From: Sphingomonas bacterium
GTDB taxonomy: Bacteria; Pseudomonadota; Alphaproteobacteria; Sphingomonadales; Sphingomonadaceae
Length of the DNA stretch: 57,842 nucleotides
Direction of reading: 5' to 3'
Assembly: GCA_030149245.1 (NCBI GenBank)
Contig: JASBRX010000050.1
Location: 1-57,842 of the forward strand
In this document: positions 1 to 5,559 of the stretch, one piece after another
Layout: each line of letters starts with the position of its first letter
How positions within the stretch are numbered: position 1 is the stretch's first letter
Notes under the pieces: model-generated
What the model was told of the DNA's origin: nothing
Database searches by the model: none
What the model saw: only the letters and a program-made list of their open reading frames with translations
Translations under genes and position numbers: made by a program

Positions 1-210
1 CTGGCCGAATTGCTGGCGGATCGCCTTCACCACGGTGCCCGACCCGATCATCTGATTGGGGTTCAATGACACGCTCGATGCGATCACGTCGGCAAACTCG
101 GTCCGGCTCTTCTTGAAGCCGTTGGTCGAGACGTTCGACAGGTTGTGGCTGATGGTCGACATGTCGGTCTGCGCCGCCTGAAGACCCGAGAGCGAGGTGT
201 AGAAGGACAT
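1..210 (-). CDS. flgE: Flagellar hook protein FlgE, N-terminal part only
   Basis: The first 70 codons of a gene that runs off the left edge of the window. The N-terminus begins MSFYTSLSGLQAAQTDMS and continues with a HNLSNVSTNGFKKSR stretch. This is the rod/hook-family signature, and the MSFYTSLSGL start is typical of the hook protein FlgE. FlgE polymerises into the hook outside the cell after export by the flagellar type III apparatus. It lies 22 bases downstream of flgD on the same strand, so it is the fourth gene of a flgB-C-D-E operon. FlgF has a similar N-terminus and cannot be fully excluded, but the position directly after flgD favours FlgE. Confidence 0.85.
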   Translation of the reverse strand, partial: MSFYTSLSGLQAAQTDMSTISHNLSNVSTNGFKKSRTEFADVIASSVSLNPNQMIGSGTVVKAIRQQFGQ

Positions 211-232
211 CGAAATAGGCTCCTGTTTGGAT

Positions 233-919
233 TCAGCCGATCTGGCGGACGGCGGTGGTGGACACCTGGCCGATGCCAGGCAGGGTAAGGACCGGGTTGC
301 CGTCGCTGCCCATCGCCACGGCGGTGACGGGGGCCCAGACGAGCGGTTGTGCGGAAACGGCGGCGCCATTGGCGTCGCGCGCGGCGACGCGGATGGTGAA
401 GGGACCGTCGCCGGCGGGTTCGCCGGTGTCGGTGGTGCCATCCCATTCGAATTCGGTGCGGCCCGCCGGCGCCTCGCCGAGCGAGACGCTCTTGAGGATT
501 TCGCCGTTCGGCCCCTCGATCACGACATTGACCTCGGCCGCAGCGGCGCCGAGCTCGATCATCCCGCCCAGCGACCCGTCGGTGCGCGGATAGGCGACAC
601 TGCCCTCGGTCAGCACGGTGCGGCCGACCCAGGACACCAGATCGGTGGTCGAGGTGGCGTTGAGCTTCGCCGCGATCGCCTGCAGCGTCGTGTTCATCTC
701 GCTGATTCCGGCGAGCGACGAGAATTGCGCCATCTGCGCAACCATCTGGGTATTGTCGACCGGATCGAACGGGTCCTGGTTCTTCATCTGCGCGGTCATC
801 AGCGTCAGGAAGTCGGACTGGTCCATCGCCGACGAGCCGAGCGAATTGGTATCCGCCTGATTGGTCGTGCCGGTGCGGCCGATGCCGAGATTGCTCAGCG
901 TCGTGTCGAAAGCGGTCAT
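233..919 (-). CDS. flgD: Flagellar hook-capping scaffold protein FlgD
   Basis: A 228-residue FlgD. It acts as a temporary cap at the tip of the growing hook and guides FlgE assembly. The N-terminal half carries the family-typical block QSDFLTLMTAQMKNQDPFDP followed by VDNTQMVAQMAQFSS (about residues 33-70). The C-terminal half is an Ig-like/FlgD-tudor region with the EFEWDGTTDTGEPAGDG segment (about residues 138-154). There is no signal peptide, as expected for a type III-exported protein. The start codon overlaps the flgC stop by one base (TGATG), which indicates translational coupling within the flgBCDE operon. Confidence 0.95.
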   Translation of the reverse strand: MTAFDTTLSNLGIGRTGTTNQADTNSLGSSAMDQSDFLTLMTAQMKNQDPFDPVDNTQMVAQMAQFSSLAGISEMNTTLQAIAAKLNATSTTDLVSWVGRTVLTEGSVAYPRTDGSLGGMIELGAAAAEVNVVIEGPNGEILKSVSLGEAPAGRTEFEWDGTTDTGEPAGDGPFTIRVAARDANGAAVSAQPLVWAPVTAVAMGSDGNPVLTLPGIGQVSTTAVRQIG

Positions 920-1332
920 CAGCTGCGTCCCAGGTTGAGCGTCTGGGTGATCAGCGTCTTTGCCGTCTGCATCACTTCGACATTGTTCTGATAGGTGCGG
1001 GCGGTCTCCATCATGTCGACCAGCTCGCGGGTCTCATCGACCGCGCTTTCCCAGATGTTGCCGTCCTTGTCGGCCATCGGGTTGCCCTGGTCGTAGCGCT
1101 TGGTCGGCGCTTCGCCCGCGACGACGACATTCTCGACATCGACGGTCGCCATCCCGCTCGCCGCGTCGAACGCGGTGCGGAACACCGGCTTCATCGTGCG
1201 ATAGGCTTCGCCCGGGCTGGACGCGACCTGGCCGACATTGGCGAGGTTGGAGGCGGTGGTGTTCATCCGCACGAGCTGCGCCGACATGGCGCGACCCGCG
1301 ACCTGGAAGATGGAAAGCGGCTGGTCGGACAT
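919..1332 (-). CDS. flgC: Flagellar proximal rod protein FlgC
   Basis: A 137-residue rod protein of the usual FlgC size. The N-terminal D0 segment has the family motif LVRMNTTASNLANVGQVASSPGEAYR, and the C-terminal helix contains MMETARTYQNNVEVMQTAK, both characteristic of FlgC. With FlgB and FlgF it forms the proximal rod across the periplasm and is exported by the flagellar type III apparatus. It starts 3 bases after the flgB stop and overlaps flgD by one base, so the three genes form a tight operon. Confidence 0.95.
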   Translation of the reverse strand: MSDQPLSIFQVAGRAMSAQLVRMNTTASNLANVGQVASSPGEAYRTMKPVFRTAFDAASGMATVDVENVVVAGEAPTKRYDQGNPMADKDGNIWESAVDETRELVDMMETARTYQNNVEVMQTAKTLITQTLNLGRS

Positions 1333-1335
1333 GGC

Positions 1336-1689
1336 TTATTCTCCCTTCAGCGCGCGCTTGAGCGTGTCGATGCGCCCGTTGAGAAAGGCGAGCGTCGTCT
1401 GATAGGCGACGGCATTCTCGGCGAACGCGGTCTGTTCGGTGGCGAGCTCGACGGTGTTGCCGTCGAGGCTGGGCTGCAGCGGCACGCGATATTTGGTCGC
1501 ACCCGAGATCGGATCGGTTCCGGCCATGCCGGGCGTTTCGATCGCATTCAGTGCTTCGCGAAAGTCGATGTCCTTCGCCTTGAAGCCGGGGGTCGAGGCG
1601 TTCGCGATGTTCGACGCGAGCACGCCCATGCGCTGCGAACGCACCTGAAGCGCCGCGCCGTGCACCCCGAAGAGACTGTTGCTGCCCAT
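1336..1689 (-). CDS. flgB: Flagellar proximal rod protein FlgB
   Basis: A 117-residue FlgB, the proximal rod subunit nearest the MS ring. The D0 motif QRMGVLASNIANASTPGFKAKDIDF is clear. The open frame extends far upstream (to 2406), but that extension is antisense to motA. The start at 1689 is chosen because a GAGGA Shine-Dalgarno sequence lies 8 bases upstream and because the first residues (MGSNSLFGVHGAAL) align with the family start. It is the first gene of flgB-C-D-E, 37 bases downstream of a sigma54 promoter (1726-1741, minus strand). motA-motB-flgA is transcribed divergently from the same intergenic region. Confidence 0.93.
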   Translation of the reverse strand: MGSNSLFGVHGAALQVRSQRMGVLASNIANASTPGFKAKDIDFREALNAIETPGMAGTDPISGATKYRVPLQPSLDGNTVELATEQTAFAENAVAYQTTLAFLNGRIDTLKRALKGE

Positions 1690-1725
1690 ATTGACGGTCC
1701 TCATGCCAATGTTCGGACGGTTCCT

Positions 1726-1741
1726 AGCAATGGGCGTGCCA
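1726..1741 (-). promoter_or_regulatory. Sigma54 (-24/-12) promoter of flgBCDE
   Basis: Read on the minus strand the sequence is TGGCACGCCCATTGCT, a complete match to the sigma54 consensus TGGCACG-N4-TTGCW. Transcription would begin about 12 bases downstream of the GC at -12, leaving a leader of roughly 25 bases before the flgB ATG at 1689. Palindromic enhancer-like elements lie 55-105 bp upstream (1795-1832), as expected for an activator-dependent promoter. Confidence 0.85.
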
Positions 1742-1794
1742 GTTTGCGGGGAGTGGGCCGAAATCGCCGCATTTGCCGCTTTGGCGGGTAGGGG

Positions 1795-1832
1795 CGGCAA
1801 GGATTTGCCGGGCGAGGGCAGCGGATTTGCCG
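1795..1832. promoter_or_regulatory. FlbD-type enhancer (ftr-like), flgB/motA intergenic region
   Basis: A perfect inverted repeat CGGCAA-GGAT-TTGCCG occupies 1795-1810. The right half with its preceding bases, GGATTTGCCG, recurs at 1823-1832, exactly 22 bp further on. More TTTGCCG or TTGCCG half-sites occur at 1772, 1836 and 1855. The array sits between the sigma54 promoter of flgB and a sigma54-like element in front of motA. It resembles the ftr elements bound by the Caulobacter activator FlbD, and an FlbD homologue is encoded at 12375-13628. Binding is inferred, not shown. Confidence 0.7.
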
Positions 1833-1884
1833 CTTTTGCCGGTCGGGCGTGCGATTGCCGGGGTTTCCCACCCGTGGCGCGAAT

Positions 1885-1900
1885 TGGCCCGGCGCTTGCA
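1885..1900 (+). promoter_or_regulatory. Possible sigma54 promoter in front of motA
   Basis: TGGCCCGGCGCTTGCA has the invariant GG and GC at the correct sigma54 spacing and one deviation from TGGCACG-N4-TTGCA. The predicted transcription start (about 1911) would fall at the motA start codon, implying a leaderless message from the ATG at 1913 or a start further inside the gene. It could instead be a chance match. Confidence 0.4.
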
Positions 1901-1906
1901 GAGCAT

Positions 1907-2599
1907 ATGCGCATGAATAGTGCCGCACCCACCGATCTCGCCGCGCTGGCCCCGCTCGACGCATCCGTGCTGCTCGACCCGCTGGCGCTGGCCATCGTGC
2001 TGGGCGGGACTACGGCCAGCGTGATGCTGCGCCATCGGTTGGCGGATGTCGGACGCGGGCTAGTCGCGCTCAAGACGCTGCTGCGCCGCCCGTTCGACGC
2101 CGCACCGCAGATCGCGCAGGCCGGGGCGCTTGAGAAGATTGCCAAGCGCCACGGGCTGATTGCGCTCGACCGGTCGGTGATCGACGATCCTGACATGGCC
2201 GCGGCGGTCGCGGCGGCAGTCGATGGCGCGAACCCTTCCGAGATCGACGCGATCGTCCGCGACCGCGCCGCAATGCGCGCCGAACGGCACCGCGCGGTGA
2301 TCGAACTGTGGAGCGGTGTCGCCGAGGCTGCCCCGGCGATGGGCCTGATCGGCACAATCCTGGGCCTCGCCCGCATGTTCGCCGCGATGGATAACCCGGA
2401 CCGCATCGGCGCGGCGATGGCGGTGGCGTTGCTCGCTACCCTTTATGGGGCGCTGCTCGCCAACCTCGTCGCCATGCCGATCGTCGCGCGGCTGAAGCGC
2501 CTGGCGCGGGTCGAAGCGGCGGAACGGCTGCGGCTCGCAGCGCCGCTCGCGCGGCTCGCCACGCTGGAGCGTGCGCGCAAACGCGAGCTGGCGGCATGA
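1907..2599 (+). CDS. motA: Flagellar motor stator protein MotA (PomA type)
   Basis: A stator subunit of 230 residues (228 if the ATG at 1913 is used). The C-terminal third carries the MotA/ExbB signature APAMGLIGTILGLARMF followed by MAVALLATLYGALLANLVAMPI (about residues 143-192). These are the two membrane helices with the conserved glycines and prolines that line the ion channel. The open frame continues upstream to 1679, but that part is repetitive promoter DNA, so a start at 1907/1913 is preferred. It overlaps motB by 4 bases (ATGA). With MotB it forms the torque-generating ion channel in the inner membrane. Confidence 0.85.
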   Translation: MRMNSAAPTDLAALAPLDASVLLDPLALAIVLGGTTASVMLRHRLADVGRGLVALKTLLRRPFDAAPQIAQAGALEKIAKRHGLIALDRSVIDDPDMAAAVAAAVDGANPSEIDAIVRDRAAMRAERHRAVIELWSGVAEAAPAMGLIGTILGLARMFAAMDNPDRIGAAMAVALLATLYGALLANLVAMPIVARLKRLARVEAAERLRLAAPLARLATLERARKRELAA

Positions 2600-3138
2600 G
2601 CGCCGCACTCGCCCCCGACAGCTGGGACGAGATCGCCCCCGCGCGCTCGGTGTGGTTGATCACGCTCGCCGACCTCGCTCTGCTCCTGATCGGCTTCTTT
2701 GTCTTGCTTCAGGCGCATCGTGAGGCGGATCGCACGCGATTGCTCGCCGGGCTGCGCAGCGGCTTCGGGATAGAAGCGCCGGTGCCCGTCGACCCGATGG
2801 CTGTCGCGCGCGCGCGGGTCGATGGCTATGCCTCCGGCGGCGCCGATGCGGATTTGACCGCAACCATAGCCTGGGCCCGCGACGTGGCGCGCGACAAGCG
2901 GACGGTCATCACCATCACCGGATCGACCGCGCCGTCCGGCGATGTCGATCCGCGCACCGGCAGCGCCGCCATCCTCGCCGCCGACCGTGCGCGCGCCGTC
3001 GCGGCCGCGCTGGTCGCGCAACGCGCGGTGTCGCCCGATCGCCTGATCCTGCGCCTCGCGCCCGGCCATCGCCGCGCCGTGACGCTGTCCGTCGGCTTTG
3101 CTGGCGATCCCGAACTTCAAGCTGGAGATCCGAAATGA
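2596..3138 (+). CDS. motB: Short MotB-like stator protein with OmpA-type domain
   Basis: 180 residues. A single transmembrane helix near residues 19-39 contains WLITLADLALLLIGFFVLL. The Asp in it (D26) sits where MotB has its ion-binding aspartate. The C-terminal half (about 85-175) resembles an OmpA/MotB peptidoglycan-binding fold, including the segment ILAADRARAVAAALVAQ. At 180 residues it is clearly shorter than most MotB proteins (about 260-310), leaving little room for the plug and periplasmic linker. Directly downstream of motA and overlapping flgA by 4 bases. The MotB assignment rests on the TM motif and the motA neighbour. Confidence 0.75.
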   Translation: MSAALAPDSWDEIAPARSVWLITLADLALLLIGFFVLLQAHREADRTRLLAGLRSGFGIEAPVPVDPMAVARARVDGYASGGADADLTATIAWARDVARDKRTVITITGSTAPSGDVDPRTGSAAILAADRARAVAAALVAQRAVSPDRLILRLAPGHRRAVTLSVGFAGDPELQAGDPK

Positions 3139-3644
3139 TCGCACTCCTGATCGCCCTGTCCGGCCCGACCGGGGCTTTTCAATCGACCGAGGCGCTAGAC
3201 CAGCTCGTCGAACGCTTTGCCGGAGCCCCGATCGGGGCCGAGGGCGGCGCGCGTGCGGCTGTCGACAAACGCCTCAAGCTCGCACCGTGCGACACGCCGC
3301 AGCTCAGCTGGCGCTCGCCGGCGGAGGATGCGGTGGTGATCCGCTGTCAGGGTCCGCAGCAATGGCGTGTGTTCGTGCCGGTCAATGCGCTGCCCAAGGC
3401 TGCCGCGCCCACCGCCGCTACGCCCGCCCCGGTCGCGGCCAAGGTCGAACTGGTGATCCGCCGCGGCGATCCGGTGATGCTGGAGGCTGGCGCCGCCGGC
3501 TTCTCGATCACGCGGGAGGGGCAGGCGATGGCGGATGCAGCGGCCGGTGGCCGCGTGCTGGTCAAGACCGATGACAAGCGCCCGCCGGTGGCCGCCATTG
3601 CGCTGGCTCCGGGCCGCGCGAAACTGCCCGGTTTCGGGGACTGA
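3135..3644 (+). CDS. flgA: P-ring assembly chaperone FlgA
   Basis: 169 residues with a short hydrophobic N-terminus (MIALLIALSGPTGAF) that may act as a signal peptide. The C-terminal half has the SAF/FlgA pattern: an IRRGDPVMLEAG strand, then REGQAMADAAAGGRVLVK (about residues 112-148). FlgA works in the periplasm to help FlgI form the P ring. Shorter than the classical ~220-residue FlgA, but many alphaproteobacterial versions are short. It overlaps motB by 4 bases, so motA-motB-flgA is probably one transcript, ending before a palindromic repeat. Confidence 0.8.
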   Translation: MIALLIALSGPTGAFQSTEALDQLVERFAGAPIGAEGGARAAVDKRLKLAPCDTPQLSWRSPAEDAVVIRCQGPQQWRVFVPVNALPKAAAPTAATPAPVAAKVELVIRRGDPVMLEAGAAGFSITREGQAMADAAAGGRVLVKTDDKRPPVAAIALAPGRAKLPGFGD

Positions 3645-3654
3645 TCTAATCCAA

Positions 3655-3787
3655 TCCTCCCCCGCCAGGGGGAGGTGTCGCCGAAGACGACGGAGGGGGA
3701 GGACGGCTGTGTCCTTGCCCCTGTTGTCGGCGTGCTTCCTCCCCCTCCGTCAGGCTGCGCCTGCCACCTCCCCTTTGGGGGGGAGGC
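3655..3787. repeat. Palindromic intergenic repeat, short CCTCCCCC type
   Basis: Between flgA and flgM. It starts with the self-complementary CCTCCCCCGCCAGGGGGAGG and ends with arms containing CTCCGTCAGG and CACCTCCCC. Related sequence recurs at 57716-57770, and its outer arms resemble the longer family at 8396, 10429, 45608 and 57531. It has coding-free structure and probably folds into stem-loops after flgA, where it could stabilise or terminate the transcript. Confidence 0.75.
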
Positions 3788-3833
3788 TTGTGAAGTGCGG
3801 CGGCAAAAAATTCGCCGCCCCTGCATTTTTTTC

Positions 3834-3860
3834 TAAAGCTCCCCGTCAAAGCGTCGTTTT
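3834..3860 (+). promoter_or_regulatory. Possible sigma28 (FliA) promoter of flgM
   Basis: TAAA, 15 bases, then GTCGTTTT. This matches the spacing of the general sigma28 consensus TAAA-N15-GCCGATAA. It also resembles the local TTAA-N15-GCCGTTC elements before the flagellin gene and fliD, with one mismatch in the GCCG core. About 30 bases separate it from the flgM ATG. flgM is commonly under sigma28 feedback control in other bacteria, which makes the call plausible. Confidence 0.45.
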
Positions 3861-3891
3861 CGCGTATGTCCGCAGAAAAAGGGTCGCAGAC

Positions 3892-4176
3892 ATGGTGGAT
3901 CCAGTCGGCTTTAAGCCTGCATCACTCGCCCCCCGGCTCACGCCGGTGGCCGCTGCCGCGCCCGTGCGGTCGGTGGAAGGGGCAACGCAAGCTGCCACGA
4001 CCAGTGCCGCCGCGTCGCTGACCCAATCGGCTGCGGCCAGCGCCCCGGTTGACGCCGATCGCGTCGCGCGGATCAAGAAGGCGATTGCCGATGGCAATTT
4101 CCCGCTGGTCCCCTCGACCATCGCCGACCGGCTGCTTGCGCTCAAGCTCCAGTGGAACCCGAATGACGCGGCATGA
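3892..4176 (+). CDS. flgM: Anti-sigma28 factor FlgM
   Basis: 94 residues. The C-terminal half carries the FlgM signature VDADRVARIKKAIADGNFPL followed by STIADRLLAL (about residues 52-84), the helices that clamp sigma28. The N-terminus is Ala/Ser/Thr-rich and disordered, as usual for FlgM, which is exported through the hook-basal body to release FliA. The ATG at 3892 has an AAGGG Shine-Dalgarno sequence 8 bases upstream; the longer open frame upstream runs through the intergenic repeat and is not used. It overlaps the flgN-like gene by 14 bases. Its target fliA is at 7647. Confidence 0.88.
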   Translation: MVDPVGFKPASLAPRLTPVAAAAPVRSVEGATQAATTSAAASLTQSAAASAPVDADRVARIKKAIADGNFPLVPSTIADRLLALKLQWNPNDAA

Positions 4177-4477
4177 CGCCCTGGTCCGCGTGATCGAGGC
4201 GCTCCACGCCGAGATCGCCGCGTTGAAGGCGAACGACGTCGCCGCGCTCGAACGCGCGACGCGCGAGAAATTGATGGGGATCGAGGCGGTGGGGGCCGCC
4301 AATGACGACAATCCCGCGCTGGCCGGTGACCTCAGGGCGCTCGCCGAGGAAGCGCACCGGCTCAACGAGAGCTGTCGCATCTATGTCAACCTGATGGCCG
4401 CCAATGTGCGGCGGCGGCTGACGGCACTGACCGGCAATGATTTGCCGTCCTACCGGCCCGGATTTGCCGCCGGGTAG
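4163..4477 (+). CDS. flgN: FlgN-like flagellar export chaperone
   Basis: A 104-residue, mostly helical protein with a long N-terminal helical stretch (MTRHDALVRVIEALHAEIAA, then LKANDVAALERATREK), the FlgN pattern. Directly downstream of flgM with a 14-base overlap; flgM-flgN is a very common pair. FlgN escorts the hook-filament junction proteins FlgK and FlgL to the export gate. The start at 4163 is chosen over the upstream in-frame ATG at 4049 because the latter would lie wholly inside flgM. Family identity rests on size, helicity and context. An enhancer-like palindrome lies inside its 3' end. Confidence 0.65.
   Translation: MTRHDALVRVIEALHAEIAALKANDVAALERATREKLMGIEAVGAANDDNPALAGDLRALAEEAHRLNESCRIYVNLMAANVRRRLTALTGNDLPSYRPGFAAG
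4432..4469. promoter_or_regulatory. FlbD-type enhancer (ftr-like) inside the 3' end of flgN
   Basis: A perfect palindrome CGGCAA-TGAT-TTGCCG at 4432-4447. A 14-of-16 copy, CGGCCC-GGAT-TTGCCG, lies at 4454-4469, exactly 22 bp downstream. This is the same architecture as 1795-1832. It lies within the last 46 bases of the flgN-like gene, about 160-190 bp upstream of the sigma54 promoter at 4625, so it probably controls the transglycosylase-flhA-fliA operon from a distance. Confidence 0.7.
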
Positions 4478-4488
4478 AAAGAAGATGC

Positions 4489-4605
4489 GCGCACAAAGGC
4501 ACAAAGCCATAAAGTGCGCTAATCTTCAGGTGATCGCGCCGGCTCCTGCCTAGGGCGGCTAGCGCCGCAGGCATTCAATCTTCGTGGCTTTGTGTCTTCG
4601 TGCGC
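4489..4605. repeat. Inverted repeat with ACAAAG(C)CA arms between enhancer and promoter
   Basis: The left arm at 4489-4509 (GCGCACAAAGGCACAAAGCC and one further base) and right arm at 4585-4605 (TGGCTTTGTGTCTTCGTGCG and one further base) are reverse complements over 21 positions with two mismatches, separated by 75 bases. It has the look of a small palindromic element inserted between the FlbD-like site and the sigma54 promoter. No open frame is inside. Confidence 0.75.
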
Positions 4606-4624
4606 AAACCCACTTCTCTTATTC

Positions 4625-4640
4625 TGGCACGGCTCTTGCT
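4625..4640 (+). promoter_or_regulatory. Sigma54 (-24/-12) promoter of the transglycosylase-flhA-fliA operon
   Basis: TGGCACGGCTCTTGCT matches the sigma54 consensus TGGCACG-N4-TTGCW at every defined position. The predicted start near 4651 gives a leader of about 27 bases before the ATG at 4678. The matching enhancer pair lies at 4432-4469. Confidence 0.87.
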
Positions 4641-4677
4641 GATCTCCCCGGACCCAAGGGGATGAGAAGCAAGGCCT

Positions 4678-5553
4678 ATGACCGTTCCTTCGATCGGAGC
4701 CAGAACGAACGTCACCACGGCGATTGCGACGGCGAGCCAGAAGACCGGCATCGACTTCAACTATTTGCTCGGCCAGGCACAGGTCGAAAGCGGCATGCGC
4801 GCCGATGCGCGCGCGCGCACCTCCAGCGCCACGGGCCTCTACCAGTTCATCGAACAAAGCTGGCTCGGCGTGATCAAGGATCATGGCGAGAAACATGGCC
4901 TGGGCTGGGCGGCGGACAGCATCCGCCAGACCGCCAATGGCCGCTACACTGTGTCCGATCCCGCGACGCGCCAGGCGATCCTGTCGCTGCGCAACGATCC
5001 GCAGGCCGCGTCGCTGATGGCCGCCGAACATGCCAGCGACAACAAGGATGCGCTGGAAGCGTCTTTGGGGCGCGAGGCGACCGGCACCGACCTCTATATG
5101 GCGCATTTCCTGGGTCTTGGCGGCGCGCGCAAATTCCTGCGCGCCATGGATGCCAATCCCGAAGCGGGCGCGGCGAGCCTGTTCCCCGCCGCAGCGCGCG
5201 CCAACCGCAACATCTTCTACGCCTCCGACGGGTCGCAGCGCACGCTCGGGCAAATCTACGAGCGCTTCGCCGGCAAGCTCGATCGCGGCGCCGCTGCGGT
5301 CGGCGCGACCGGCGCCGCATCGGGCAGCCTCGACGCCCGTTTCCAGACGCTCGTCGCGTCGCTCGGCGAGGATGTCGAAGTGGTGCTGGGCAATGACGCG
5401 GTCGGACAGGATCGCGGCTGGCTGACCACGCTCGACCGGCTGGAAAACGCCGGACGGCTCAAGGCGTCGACGCTACCAACCGTCAATCCGCTGCGCCCGA
5501 CGCCGGAAACGGCGCGGCTTGCCTATCTCATGCTCGCGCAGATGGGGGCCTGA
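4678..5553 (+). CDS. Lytic transglycosylase (SLT domain), probably flagellar
   Basis: 291 residues. The N-terminal ~150 residues are an SLT-type lysozyme-like domain. The catalytic Glu lies in GQAQVESGM (about residue 37), followed by the typical SSATGLYQFIEQSW motif and later MAHFLGLGGARKFL. The C-terminal ~130 residues are unrecognised. Lytic transglycosylases of this kind (compare FlgJ or SltF) open peptidoglycan for the rod. The N-terminus is polar (MTVPSIGARTNV) with no Sec signal peptide, so it may travel through the flagellar export gate or be exported with a partner. First gene of the operon with flhA and fliA, behind a strong sigma54 promoter. Confidence 0.85.
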   Translation: MTVPSIGARTNVTTAIATASQKTGIDFNYLLGQAQVESGMRADARARTSSATGLYQFIEQSWLGVIKDHGEKHGLGWAADSIRQTANGRYTVSDPATRQAILSLRNDPQAASLMAAEHASDNKDALEASLGREATGTDLYMAHFLGLGGARKFLRAMDANPEAGAASLFPAAARANRNIFYASDGSQRTLGQIYERFAGKLDRGAAAVGATGAASGSLDARFQTLVASLGEDVEVVLGNDAVGQDRGWLTTLDRLENAGRLKASTLPTVNPLRPTPETARLAYLMLAQMGA

Positions 5554-5559
5554 CCCGAC

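Noticed and set aside
1679..1906. N-terminal extension of MotA
   Set aside because: It consists of TTTGCCG-rich regulatory DNA and contains the flgB promoter on the other strand; no similarity to MotA.
1690..2406. N-terminal extension of FlgB (356-residue frame)
   Set aside because: The extension is antisense to motA and runs through the enhancer array; a good Shine-Dalgarno sequence and the family start support 1689.
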